Of a DNA stretch of 64,000 bases, positions 1 through 8,201 are shown in pieces. Made by a program: the position numbers and the translations under genes. The stretch comes from Candidatus Desulfovibrio intestinavium (GTDB lineage Bacteria; Desulfobacterota; Desulfovibrionia; Desulfovibrionales; Desulfovibrionaceae). Positions within the stretch are counted from its first letter, which is position 1. Each line of letters starts with the position of its first letter. Under the pieces are notes generated by a model, which searched no databases, was not told where the DNA came from, and was given only the letters and a program-made list of their open reading frames with translations. The stretch lies in contig DWZD01000040.1 of NCBI GenBank assembly GCA_019118345.1, forward strand, positions 124,001 to 188,000. Reading direction: 5' to 3'.

Positions 1-502
1 GTCCTGGACCAAGCGCGTGAACAAGGCCGAGGACGTGGTGGCCCCCGGAGATACGGTGTCCGTGAAGATCAAGGACGTCAATCCCGAAACCCGCCGCATC
101 TCCCTGAGCCTGCGTGATGCCGAGGGCGACCCGTGGCAGGATGCCGCCGCCCGCTTTGCCGTGGGCACGCTGGTGGAAGGCACGGTGGAAAGCCAGAGCA
201 AGTTCGGCGTGTTCGTCACGCTGGCCCCGGGCATCACGGGCCTGCTGCCGGCCGGCGTCATCAAGAATGCCAAGAAAAGCGAATTCACGAGCCTCGACAA
301 GGGCGATACGGTGAAGCTGGTTGTGCAAAATCTGGACATTGCCGCCCGCCGCATCAGCCTGGCCCCCGAAGGCGTGGAAGTGAGCGAAAAGAGCCGCGAC
401 AACGACTGGAAGCAGCATGCCACGGCGGGCAGCACGCCTCAGGGCGCTGGCATGGGGATTATGGCACAGGCTTTGCAAAAGGCTCTGCAAAAGAAAGCCT
501 AA
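1..502 (+). CDS. rpsA: 30S ribosomal protein S1-like, C-terminal part (partial)
   Basis: The window opens inside this gene; the reading frame is open from base 2 and ends with TAA at 500-502. What remains is the end of one S1 RNA-binding (OB-fold) domain, reading SWTKRVNKAEDVV and then DVNPETRRISLSLRD, followed by a complete S1 domain with KFGVFVTLAPGITGLLP and LDIAARRISLAPEGVEV. It closes with a short hydrophilic tail rich in Gln and Lys. S1 helps the ribosome bind mRNA with weak Shine-Dalgarno sequences. At least two consecutive S1 repeats fit RpsA; a smaller multi-S1 protein cannot be excluded because the N-terminus is missing. Its stop codon is part of the ribosome site (TAAGGAG) of the downstream protease gene. 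Confidence 0.85.
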   Translation, partial: SWTKRVNKAEDVVAPGDTVSVKIKDVNPETRRISLSLRDAEGDPWQDAAARFAVGTLVEGTVESQSKFGVFVTLAPGITGLLPAGVIKNAKKSEFTSLDKGDTVKLVVQNLDIAARRISLAPEGVEVSEKSRDNDWKQHATAGSTPQGAGMGIMAQALQKALQKKA

Positions 503-512
503 GGAGATTCCC

Positions 513-1946
513 ATGCGAATCAGAAAACATCTTGTACTGGCCTTGGCCGCCCTGTTCATGATGAGCGGTCTGGCACAGGCGGCGTCCCTGCCCGATTTCA
601 GCGAGCTGGCCGCCAAATGCGGCCCGGCGGTGGTCAACATCGGCACCGAACGCACCGCGCAGGGCGGCGGCCCCGAGGAATTTTTCGGGGAAATGTTCCG
701 CAACATGCCTCCGGGCTTCGGGCAGTTCTTCGATCAGTTCGGCATGGGCGGGCCGCGCGGCGGCAAACGCATGCCGCAGAAAAAGCAGAAATCCCTCGGC
801 TCCGGCTTCATCATCTCGGCTGACGGCTACATCGTCACCAACAACCATGTGGTGGCCGATGCCGACGTGATCCATGTGACCCTTGACGAAAGCAACGGCA
901 AGGCCACGCCGCTGGAGGCCAAGCTCATCGGCGCCGATGAGGAAACGGATCTTGCCCTGCTCAAGGTGGAGGCCAAGAAGGATCTGCCCTTCCTCAAGTT
1001 CGGCAATTCCGACGCGCTCAAGGTGGGCGAATGGCTCATGGCCATCGGCAATCCCTTCGGTCTTGACCATACGGTGACCTCCGGCATCCTTTCCGCCAAG
1101 GGACGCAACATCCGTTCCGGGCCGTTCGACAACTTCCTGCAGACGGATTGTTCCATCAATCCCGGCAATTCCGGCGGGCCGCTGCTGAACATGGACGGCG
1201 ACGTCATCGGCATCAATACCGCCATCATCGCCAGCGGACAGGGCATCGGCTTTGCCATTCCCAGCAACATGGCCGCCAATATCATCGAACAGATCAAGAG
1301 CGGCAAGAAGGTCAGCCGCGGCTGGATCGGCGTGACCATTCAGGATGTGGATGAAGCCATGGCCAAGGCCATCGGCATGGAAATGCCCCACGGCGCGCTG
1401 GTGGCCAGCACGCTGGACGGCGAACCCGCGGCCAGGGCCGGCATCGAGGCCGGCGACGTCATCGTGAGCGTGGACGGCGAGAACATTGCCGATTCCTCCG
1501 CGCTCCTGCGGGCCATTGCCGCCAAGAAGCCCGGCAATGTGGTCAAGCTGGGCATCTGGCGCAACGGCAAGGAACAGACGATGTCCGTCACGCTGGGCGA
1601 ACGCCAGAACGCCCAGAGCGCCACGCCCGGCAAGGAAGACAGAAAGCAGGACGAAGGTCTGCTGGGCCTGACCGTGCGTGCCCTCAAGCCCGAGGAACGG
1701 CAGGAAATGGATATTGCCGACAAGGAAGGCATCCTCGTGCTGGACGTGAATCCTGACAAGGCCGCCGCCGAAGCCGATATCCGCCCCGGCGACGTCATCC
1801 TGCGCGCGGATCGCACGCCGGTCAACACGCCCGAGGCGCTCTCGAAGATCGTCAAGGAAGTGGGCGTGAAGCGCGGGGCCATCATGCTGCAGGTTCTGCG
1901 GCGCGGTGATACGCTCTTCAAGGCCATTACGCTCGAAAAGAAGTAG
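513..1946 (+). CDS. degP: DegP/HtrA family periplasmic serine protease
   Basis: 477 residues. A signal peptide (about residues 1-23, ending AQA) sends it to the periplasm, where the family degrades or refolds misfolded envelope proteins. The trypsin-like domain carries the full triad: H112 in TNNHVV, D146 in ETDLALLK, and S220 in NPGNSGGPL. Two PDZ domains follow (about 250-350 and 385-475; the second begins GLLGLTVRAL), giving the usual DegP length and order. The N-terminal loop has a Met/Gly/Phe-rich insert (MPPGFGQFFDQFGMGGPRGG) like the LA loop of the family. I chose the ATG at 513 because AAGGAG lies 7 bases upstream and the signal peptide starts there; the open frame extends further upstream into the S1 gene. 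It is probably cotranscribed with S1 (10 nt gap). Confidence 0.95.
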   Translation: MRIRKHLVLALAALFMMSGLAQAASLPDFSELAAKCGPAVVNIGTERTAQGGGPEEFFGEMFRNMPPGFGQFFDQFGMGGPRGGKRMPQKKQKSLGSGFIISADGYIVTNNHVVADADVIHVTLDESNGKATPLEAKLIGADEETDLALLKVEAKKDLPFLKFGNSDALKVGEWLMAIGNPFGLDHTVTSGILSAKGRNIRSGPFDNFLQTDCSINPGNSGGPLLNMDGDVIGINTAIIASGQGIGFAIPSNMAANIIEQIKSGKKVSRGWIGVTIQDVDEAMAKAIGMEMPHGALVASTLDGEPAARAGIEAGDVIVSVDGENIADSSALLRAIAAKKPGNVVKLGIWRNGKEQTMSVTLGERQNAQSATPGKEDRKQDEGLLGLTVRALKPEERQEMDIADKEGILVLDVNPDKAAAEADIRPGDVILRADRTPVNTPEALSKIVKEVGVKRGAIMLQVLRRGDTLFKAITLEKK

Positions 1947-1973
1947 ACGCGGCCCAGGCTGCGCACAAAAACC

Positions 1974-2000
1974 AAAAGGAGGCTTCGGCCTCCTTTTTTT
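1974..2000 (+). terminator. Rho-independent terminator after degP
   Basis: AGGAGGC, a TTCG tetraloop, GCCTCCT and then a run of T. It ends the S1-degP transcript. Confidence 0.92.
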
Positions 2001-2138
2001 GTTGCTGCCGGAAGCGGAAGCACACGGCAGGCGTGTCTGCCCCTCCCGGCCCGGCAGGCCGGGTCATGCCGGTCGCGGACGGTTGCGTCCGCCCAACGGG
2101 CGGGCTATACTGATTATTCCGCCAAAGGAGGAATCACC

Positions 2139-3785
2139 ATGTCCCTGCATCCCCACGCCGGGCAACTGCCCACGCCTGACATGCTGACCGATGTGCCCAC
2201 CCTGGTCAGTGCCTACTATACCGACTTTCCCAGCCCGACCGAACCCTCCCAGCGGGTCAGCTTCGGCACCTCAGGGCACCGGGGGTCATCGCTTGACTGC
2301 AGCTTCAACGAGGAACACATTTACGCCATTGCCCAGGCCGTGTGCGACTACCGGGCCAGCCACGGCATCAAGGGGCCGCTTTTTCTCGGCGGCGACAGCC
2401 ACGCCCTTTCCTGTCCGGCCTTCCGTTCGGCGCTGGAAGTGCTGGTGGCCAACGGCGTGCATGTCTTCATGGCGCCCGAAGGGGAATATACGGCCACCCC
2501 GGTCATCTCGCATGCCATTCTGAGCTGGAACGCTGAGCATACGGGCAGCGCGCAGGCTGACGGCATCATCATCACGCCCTCGCACAATCCGCCGCGCGAC
2601 GGGGGCTTCAAATACAATCCGCCCCACGGCGGCCCGGCGGAAACCGAGGTCACCAGCTGGATTGAGCGCCGCGCCAATGAGCACCTGGAAACCAGCAACC
2701 GCGCCGTGCAGATCATGCACTATCGGGCGGCCAGGCAGGCCGCGCAGGTCAAGGTCTATGACTTCACCAGCCGTTATGTGGACGATCTGGCTGACGTGCT
2801 GAACATGGAGGCCATTGCGGCCTCGGGCCTTTCGCTGGGGGTTGATCCGCTGGGCGGGGCAAGCCTGCCCCTCTGGGAACCCATTGCCCACAAATACGGC
2901 CTTGCGCTCACCGTGGTCAACACGGAGGTGGATCCCTCCTTCCGCTTCGTGCCCTGCGACAAGGACGGCAAGATTCGCATGGACTGCTCGTCCCCCTATG
3001 CCATGAGCCGATTGCTGGGGCTGCGCGACCGCTTTGACCTGGCCTTTGCCTGCGACCCGGATGCCGACCGCCACGGCATCGTCACGCGCAGCGAACTCAT
3101 GAATCCCAATCATTTCCTGTCCGCGGCAAGCTGGTATCTCTTCCGCAGCCGGACACAGTGGGGCAAGGGCTGCGGCATCGGCAAGACGCTCGTGACCAGC
3201 GCCATGCTGGACAGGGTGGGGGAGGAACTCGGTCGCCCGGTGGTGGAAGTGCCCGTGGGCTTCAAGTGGTTTGTGCCCTATCTTTACAGCGGCCGCTGCG
3301 CCTTCGGCTGCGAGGAAAGCGCCGGCGCGTCCTTCCTCACCCGGGACGGCCGTCCGTGGAGCACGGACAAGGACGGCCCGCTGCTCTGCCTGCTGGCAGC
3401 GGAAATGATGGCCAGCGAAGGCAAGTCCCCCTCTGAGATTTATGCCGGTCTCACGGAACGTCACGGCGCGCCCCGCTACCAGCGCCTTGACGCGCCCGCC
3501 GACGACCGGGTGCGGCGTCTGCTCAAGGGGCTTGACGCGGCGCACATCGATCTGCGCGAACTGGCCGGGGATCCCGTGGAGAGCGTCATCACCCGCGCGC
3601 CCGGCAACGACGCCCCCATCGGCGGCGTCAAAATCACGAGCAGGCGCGGCTGGTTTGCCGTGCGCCCCTCGGGCACGGAACCCATCTGCAAGGTCTACAC
3701 GGAGAGTTTCGGCGACGAGGAGCACTTGCGCCGCCTGCAAAAGGACGCCATCGACTTTCTGGATCGCCTGCTGCAAAATGCCTGA
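2139..3785 (+). CDS. pgm: Alpha-D-glucose phosphoglucomutase
   Basis: 548 residues, the full length of the Pgm family. It interconverts glucose-1-phosphate and glucose-6-phosphate in the cytoplasm, linking glycolysis to glycogen and surface polysaccharide precursors. Visible motifs: RVSFGTSGHRG near the N-terminus; the phosphoserine loop TPSHNPP with S148; the Mg-binding loop DPDADRHG (D306, D308, D310); the sugar-specificity loop GCEESAGASF; and the phosphate-binding loop RPSGTEPICK near the C-terminus. GCEESAG and the length favour phosphoglucomutase over phosphomannomutase or GlmM. The start has AAAGGAGG 8-10 bases upstream. It stands alone between two terminators. Confidence 0.95.
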   Translation: MSLHPHAGQLPTPDMLTDVPTLVSAYYTDFPSPTEPSQRVSFGTSGHRGSSLDCSFNEEHIYAIAQAVCDYRASHGIKGPLFLGGDSHALSCPAFRSALEVLVANGVHVFMAPEGEYTATPVISHAILSWNAEHTGSAQADGIIITPSHNPPRDGGFKYNPPHGGPAETEVTSWIERRANEHLETSNRAVQIMHYRAARQAAQVKVYDFTSRYVDDLADVLNMEAIAASGLSLGVDPLGGASLPLWEPIAHKYGLALTVVNTEVDPSFRFVPCDKDGKIRMDCSSPYAMSRLLGLRDRFDLAFACDPDADRHGIVTRSELMNPNHFLSAASWYLFRSRTQWGKGCGIGKTLVTSAMLDRVGEELGRPVVEVPVGFKWFVPYLYSGRCAFGCEESAGASFLTRDGRPWSTDKDGPLLCLLAAEMMASEGKSPSEIYAGLTERHGAPRYQRLDAPADDRVRRLLKGLDAAHIDLRELAGDPVESVITRAPGNDAPIGGVKITSRRGWFAVRPSGTEPICKVYTESFGDEEHLRRLQKDAIDFLDRLLQNA

Positions 3786-3801
3786 TGCCCGCAGGACTGA
3801 G

Positions 3802-3832
3802 AAGGGGCCGCTCCACGGGGCGGCCTCTTTTC
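3802..3832 (+). terminator. Rho-independent terminator after pgm
   Basis: GGGGCCGC and GCGGCCTC form a stem with one G-T pair, followed by TTTT. On the minus strand there is no T-tract, so it serves only pgm. Confidence 0.7.
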
Positions 3833-3869
3833 CATGCACTCACTAACGGCCCGGCGGCTCGCTGCCGCC

Positions 3870-5267
3870 TCAGCGCCCCTTCACGGCCTGCCGCAGGGCG
3901 GCAAGCTCAGCCTCCCGCAGCGGACGGCAGCGGCCCGGCGGCAAATCCCCCAGTTGCAACGGGCCAATGGCCACACGCCGCAATCTCAGGATGGTCAGAT
4001 CCAGATCACGGCACATGCGCCGGATCTGCCGGTTGACGCCCTGACGCAGCACCATGCGCAACAGCGTACAGCCCGATGCCATGCTGCGCGCCGTGACCTC
4101 CACCGGCCGCAGAACGTCGCCCTCGGCCAGCCGCATGCCGGAACGCATGATCTGCAGCGCCTTCTGCGACACGATGTTGCGAACAATCACCTCATAGCAT
4201 TTGGGCAGATGGTGCCGGGGATGCATGAGGCGTTGCGACAGCTGACCGTCATTGGTCAGCAGGATAAGCCCCTCGGAAAAATAGTCCAGCCGCCCCACCG
4301 GAAAAAGGCGCGTATCCGCATACTCGGCGGGCAGAAGCGTGAGGACGGTCGGTCGTCCGTCAGGATCGGCCGCCGTACTGACCACCTGCACCGGCTTGTG
4401 CAGCATGAGGTACAGCTTGCGCTGCGAGCCGGGCAGGGGAGCGCCGTCAACGGCAATGCTGTCCTCGGGCAAAACGCGCCGCCCGGCATGGGTTTCCACA
4501 ACGCCATTCACGCTCACCCGACCGGCAAAAATGAGTTCGTCCGCCTTCCGCCGGGAGCAGAAACCGCATTCCGCAATGGCCCTGTTCAAACGTTGTCCCG
4601 ACGGATCAGGTGACGGCACGGCCTCAGCCGGAGGAGGGGAGGGCAGGCGCGGACTGCGCTGCCAGGCCCGCAACTCGTCCCGCGCAGCCGGCCGCCCAGC
4701 GGCCGCGAACGGCGTGCCGCCGGATGACGCATCTTCCATGCCGGCCTCGGGCAGGCGCGTCGCGCTTTCCGCCCGTCGCCCGCTGCAGGAAGTTTTGGCG
4801 CCGTGCCGGCCAGCGGCGTCCGTATTCGCACGCCCATCGCCTGCGGCACGCCGATTTTTCATCCGGCCCTGAGCGTATGGTTGCCGCTGCCCGCCGGCGC
4901 GGTCATGCGGTCGCGACGCATCGGCCTCGCCACCTGACGAGCCTGCCTTCACAAGCGTGGCATACCATGCGCCATCGCCCTGATGCGCGGCCTGCACATC
5001 GCCGCCACGGTGCCGCGGCAGATCGCCGTGCCAGCCCTTGGCAGCGTTTCGCGGAACAGGTTTCGCGGGGCTGCCGCCCAGCTGCGGCTCGCGGGCCGCC
5101 GCAGGCCGTACATCCTGCTGACCGGCGGCGGGAAAAGGCCTTTCTTCAGACCCGGCATCAATCAACGCAGCATCAGCAGGCCATTCCGCAGGACTGCCCG
5201 CCGCACGGGACGCAGCCCGCACAGCGGCTCTGCGGCCATGACGAGAACATTTGACGAAAGGCGACAT
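3870..5267 (-). CDS. RluB/RsuA-family rRNA pseudouridine synthase with long N-terminal extension
   Basis: The C-terminal half (about residues 230-465) is an S4 RNA-binding domain (GQRLNRAIAECGFCSRRKAD) followed by a pseudouridine synthase domain with the catalytic-loop motif GRLDYFSEGLILLTNDG, whose Asp is the nucleophile, and the C-terminal NRQIRRM motif. The family modifies one uridine in 16S or 23S rRNA; RluB, RluE or RsuA specificity cannot be assigned by eye. The first 230 residues are low complexity (Ala, Gly, Arg, Pro) with no recognisable domain. Start is uncertain: the ATG at 5267 has GAGG nearby; an ATG at 4862 (MKNRRAAG) would remove 135 residues. Convergent with pgm. Confidence 0.8.
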   Translation of the reverse strand: MSPFVKCSRHGRRAAVRAASRAAGSPAEWPADAALIDAGSEERPFPAAGQQDVRPAAAREPQLGGSPAKPVPRNAAKGWHGDLPRHRGGDVQAAHQGDGAWYATLVKAGSSGGEADASRPHDRAGGQRQPYAQGRMKNRRAAGDGRANTDAAGRHGAKTSCSGRRAESATRLPEAGMEDASSGGTPFAAAGRPAARDELRAWQRSPRLPSPPPAEAVPSPDPSGQRLNRAIAECGFCSRRKADELIFAGRVSVNGVVETHAGRRVLPEDSIAVDGAPLPGSQRKLYLMLHKPVQVVSTAADPDGRPTVLTLLPAEYADTRLFPVGRLDYFSEGLILLTNDGQLSQRLMHPRHHLPKCYEVIVRNIVSQKALQIMRSGMRLAEGDVLRPVEVTARSMASGCTLLRMVLRQGVNRQIRRMCRDLDLTILRLRRVAIGPLQLGDLPPGRCRPLREAELAALRQAVKGR

Positions 5268-6165
5268 CGGCTACCTCAAAATACAATCGCTCAACAAAAC
5301 CCAAATGGCTCATTGTCACGGAAACAAGCGCCATGATGTTTGCCCAACTTGGCGCACAGGTCAAGAAAAGGCACGCAACTCGTTGCGGTCTGCCGCCGCA
5401 CGGACGGCAACCGCCGGAATGGCATGCACGGCAACCGACAAGTCGCACGGGGGTGCTCACGCGGCCACAAAAGCCGCACTTGCCGGGGCCGTCCTTGAGG
5501 CAGCTCGAAGCCCCAACCACGCAACCGTCGCACAACCAATCAGGGACAGATGCGCGAAAGCTGCGGCGGAGCAGAGGAAGGGCAAAAGCCTCAGATGCAA
5601 TACATGGTATTTTCAGTAAATTTTGGCATAAAAGTTTACATAATTATCATTATGAGACAAAAAGAAATATGGTTCATCCCCCCCCTCAATCCCGCACAAC
5701 GGCAAAACGACCGTGCACCGAAAACCGCGGCGCGAAGACATCTGGAGCCGACAGGAACTGTCATGAACCGCAGGAACAGCTCAACGCAACAACGCCAACG
5801 AAGCCGGCGGCCCGCAGATGGCACGACGGTTGTGCGCCGCCGTCCGTGACTTGGGCAAAATCACCACCACAGGTCGGGCGTGATGGGCAAGGCACGCAAG
5901 CGGCCTGACGCAACCATACGGCACCGCGCCTGCCCGAAACCTTCTGCAAACTTGTGTCCCCTGCCGGCATGTTGCCCCACGACTGCCAGCGCATATTGTA
6001 CAACACAAACAATAGTTTTTATACAACTGCTAGAAAGGCATGATAAATACAGTTTTCATTGCTATACTATACAGTTTTCTCAAATCTATTTAACAGCAGA
6101 CTTGACGAAACCGTTGTTGTATGCATACTGTGCCTGCCTGTTCTCAGTAACCCCCTGTTGTGCCC
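5268..6165. other. 0.9-kb region without a convincing gene
   Basis: It separates the divergent pseudouridine synthase and the orphan gene at 6166. Composition shifts from GC-rich to AT-rich at 5600-5680 and 5990-6120. On the minus strand at 5290-5540 pieces of good codon usage occur in more than one frame, including Cys-rich stretches (CGFCGR, CRACH), as in a decayed gene. An AT-rich palindrome-like stretch at 5639-5656 resembles a weak Fur box. No complete gene could be supported. Confidence 0.5.
6047..6079. repeat. Direct repeat ATACAGTTTTC, two copies 22 bp apart
   Basis: Exact 11-bp copies at 6047-6057 and 6069-6079 flank a TATACT hexamer at 6063-6068, about 90 bp before the gene at 6166. 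The spacing of about two helical turns suggests an operator; this is inference. Confidence 0.45.
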
Positions 6166-6705
6166 ATGAACGAATCCTCTGCCCTTTCCCCTGCCCGCAG
6201 CAAGGAACTGCGCAACCGCCATCCGCTGTATCGCCGGCTTTCGGGAGAAAGTGTCTGGCTGTTTCTTGAGGAACTCGGTCTGGATGACGCGCAGTGCGAA
6301 GCCTTCATGGACGCTTTTTTCCGGCAGATGGCAGCGGTGCTGAGCGTGATGGACAGGCTGGAAAATCGATCGGATCTGATCGGCGTGGTGGACGGTCAGC
6401 CTCTGTCCGGCTGCTCATGCGCCGGACGGCAAGGCTGCCGGCTTGCCTGGCCGCCGGACAGGCCCGGTGCGCCCCTTCCGCCTTACGGCGTGGGCTGTCC
6501 GCTGCATGTGCGGGTGTTGCCGCAGGACATGGCTGCCCTGCCCCGCGCTCAAACCATGTCGAATGCCCTGCCCCCGGAGGGCGCTCCTGCACGGTCGTCC
6601 CCTTTTGCGGACATCCTCTGTCCTGAACTGGCGGCATCCCCCCATGCGGCTTTGCCGCACTACCTTGCGCAGCTTGCCGCTCTGGGCACGGATGAAAAAA
6701 AGTAA
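6166..6705 (+). CDS. Hypothetical protein with cysteine cluster
   Basis: 179 residues, family not recognised. The first 65 residues look helical and globular (SVWLFLEELGLDDAQCEAFM), then a Cys-rich stretch (GCSCAGRQGCR, GVGCPLHVR) and a Pro/Ala-rich tail ending in a short helix and DEKK. There is no signal peptide or membrane segment, so it is probably cytoplasmic. The Cys pattern could bind metal but fits no motif I know. I prefer the ATG at 6166 to the GTG at 6160; no strong ribosome site is visible for either. It sits just upstream of rpmB, which has its own promoter. The AT-rich region in front carries repeats and may regulate it. Confidence 0.6.
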   Translation: MNESSALSPARSKELRNRHPLYRRLSGESVWLFLEELGLDDAQCEAFMDAFFRQMAAVLSVMDRLENRSDLIGVVDGQPLSGCSCAGRQGCRLAWPPDRPGAPLPPYGVGCPLHVRVLPQDMAALPRAQTMSNALPPEGAPARSSPFADILCPELAASPHAALPHYLAQLAALGTDEKK

Positions 6706-6722
6706 GTCCCCGTAAAATATTC

Positions 6723-6751
6723 TTGCCTTTTTTCCCGCATTCGCCTATATA
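6723..6751 (+). promoter_or_regulatory. Sigma-70 promoter of rpmB
   Basis: TTGCCT (6723-6728), exactly 17 bases, then TATATA (6746-6751). Transcription would start near 6758, giving a leader of about 100 nt before rpmB. Confidence 0.75.
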
Positions 6752-6859
6752 CACCCCTTGCGTGGTCATGGTTTTCCCGTTGCGCCATGTCCGCGCCTGA
6801 GGACACGATCAGCACACCGTTTGCAACTTCAGTTTTCTTCTGCATATACGGAGGACACC

Positions 6860-7075
6860 ATGAGCAAAGAATGCGCTTTCTGCGGCAAAAAGCCCCAGGT
6901 TGGCAATCTTGTGAGCCATTCCAACATCAAGACCAAGCGCCGCTTCAATCCCAATCTGCAGCGCGTGCGCCATCAGTACGCTGACGGCACGGTGTGCACC
7001 CTTTCCGTGTGCACCCGCTGCATCCGTTCCGGCAAGGTGATCAAGCCGGTGGTCAGCAAGAAGGCCGACGCCTAG
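6860..7075 (+). CDS. rpmB: 50S ribosomal protein L28
   Basis: 71 residues, normal L28 length. It begins [16 protein letters not shown], contains [16 protein letters not shown] and ends in a Lys-rich tail. C5/C8 and C51/C54 (CTRC) are two CxxC pairs, marking the zinc-binding form of L28. A good ribosome site (CGGAGG) lies 6 bases before the ATG. It is a single-gene transcript with its own promoter and terminator. A rpmG partner is not adjacent. Confidence 0.97.
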   Translation: MSKECAFCGKKPQVGNLVSHSNIKTKRRFNPNLQRVRHQYADGTVCTLSVCTRCIRSGKVIKPVVSKKADA

Positions 7076-7094
7076 TTTTCCGCTGTAGACGTTT

Positions 7095-7124
7095 CCCCCG
7101 GCAGCAATGCCGGGGTTTTTTTTT
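7095..7124 (+). terminator. Rho-independent terminator after rpmB
   Basis: CCCCGGCA, loop GCAA, TGCCGGGG and a run of T: a strong terminator. It lies immediately before the annotated start of the rhomboid gene. Confidence 0.95.
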
Positions 7125-7126
7125 GC

Positions 7127-8116
7127 ATGGCCCGCCTGCCCTCTTCGCCGCCTTCCCCACGCCTCTGCCGCATCCGGCGCTTTCGCCTGCGTCGCCGTCC
7201 ATCGATCCTGCCGCCTTACTGGTGTCGCCTGACGCCGCCTTCCGGTTTTGACACTCTGCTGCACAAACGCGAATGGGAACTGGTGTTCAGTGCGCGCGGC
7301 ATTCCCTACCGTTTCGACAAGTTTGCCGGCAGGGAACATCTGTACGTCCCGCCGCTGCTGGCCGACGTGGCCCTCCACGAACTTCAGGCCGTTGCCCGTG
7401 AGCAACGACGCCCCCCGGAAGCGCCCCCGCCGCCACCCCAGCCCCATGCCGGATGGGCGGCCCTTTTGCCTCTCTTTCTCGTCATCTGGCATGGCTGGCG
7501 CGAAGGCTGGTGGCCCTGCCCCATTCTGCGGCCCTCTCCCGCAGACTGGTGCGATCTGGGGGGACTCTCCAGCGTCCGCATCGCCGAGCATGGAGAATGG
7601 TACCGTGTCGTCACCGCGCTTACGCTGCACAACGACACGCCGCACCTGTGGGGCAATGTCCTGTTCACCCTGATTTTTCTGCCCATTCTGGCCCGAACCA
7701 TCGGCGTGGGGCGCGCGCTCTGGCTTTGCCTGCTGGGCGGCAGTCTGGGCAATCTGCTCGATTACCTCTTTCGTACGCATGCCTTTGCCAGTGTGGGCTT
7801 TTCCACGGCCTTCTTTGCGGTGATCGGCATCAATTACGGCATGTACACCATCCAGAAGGGAAAAAAGTCTCTCATTACGTTGGGTGCTGGTCTGGGCATA
7901 CTCGCCATGCTGGGAACCGGCAATGAGGACGTTGATTACCTTGCCCATTGCTGCGGCTTTGGCGTGGGCTTCCTGCTGGGTCTGATGGAAGGCCGGCAAC
8001 GCCGAAACCCCTCGAAATACGCTTTGCCGCAATGGCTGTTTGCCGGTCTCGCGGCCCTTCTGCTGCTGCTGGCCTGGTGGATGGCCTTCGGGGGCGTTCT
8101 CGTGCTAGCAGCATAA
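7127..8116 (+). CDS. Rhomboid family intramembrane serine protease
   Basis: Up to 329 residues with about six or seven membrane segments after residue 110. Rhomboids cleave membrane proteins within the bilayer. The catalytic Ser is S226 in GFSTAFF (the family norm is GxSG) and the catalytic His is H274 in YLAHCCGFGVGFLLG. HNDTPHLWGN (residues 168-177) matches the conserved His/Asn oxyanion region. Residues 45-95 form a soluble cytosolic domain and are followed by a Pro-rich linker. The first 40 residues are Arg/Pro-rich and have no ribosome site before the ATG, which directly follows the rpmB terminator, so the true start may lie further in; no better in-frame ATG exists before residue 50. 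Confidence 0.85.
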   Translation: MARLPSSPPSPRLCRIRRFRLRRRPSILPPYWCRLTPPSGFDTLLHKREWELVFSARGIPYRFDKFAGREHLYVPPLLADVALHELQAVAREQRRPPEAPPPPPQPHAGWAALLPLFLVIWHGWREGWWPCPILRPSPADWCDLGGLSSVRIAEHGEWYRVVTALTLHNDTPHLWGNVLFTLIFLPILARTIGVGRALWLCLLGGSLGNLLDYLFRTHAFASVGFSTAFFAVIGINYGMYTIQKGKKSLITLGAGLGILAMLGTGNEDVDYLAHCCGFGVGFLLGLMEGRQRRNPSKYALPQWLFAGLAALLLLLAWWMAFGGVLVLAA

Positions 8117-8132
8117 CTCCTTGTCGCCGCAT

Positions 8133-8175
8133 GAAAAAAGGCCTCCCCGCCGGGAGGGGGAGGCCTTTTTTCATG
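8133..8175. terminator. Bidirectional terminator between rhomboid gene and ppaC
   Basis: An almost perfect inverted repeat, AAAAAAGGCCTCCCC and GGGGAGGCCTTTTTT, with T-tracts on both strands. It serves both converging genes. Confidence 0.95.
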
Positions 8176-8201
8176 TTCTGTCAACACACGGCGCAGCAAA
8201 C

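Noticed and set aside
459-1391. Long minus-strand open frame opposite degP
   Set aside because: It is a mirror of GC-rich coding sequence; His/Gly/Ala-rich product without domains. Similar long frames opposite pgm, dxs, proS, metH and the TPR genes were rejected for the same reason.
5173-5535. Minus-strand open frame with CDGC, CGFC and CRACH (a heme-like CxxCH) motifs
   Set aside because: Only the first part has good codon usage, the frame then loses it, and it overlaps the pseudouridine synthase start. Kept as a possible relic, not a gene.
5639-5656. Possible Fur box (CATAATTATCATTATGAG)
   Set aside because: The match to the Fur consensus is partial and no gene starts suitably downstream.
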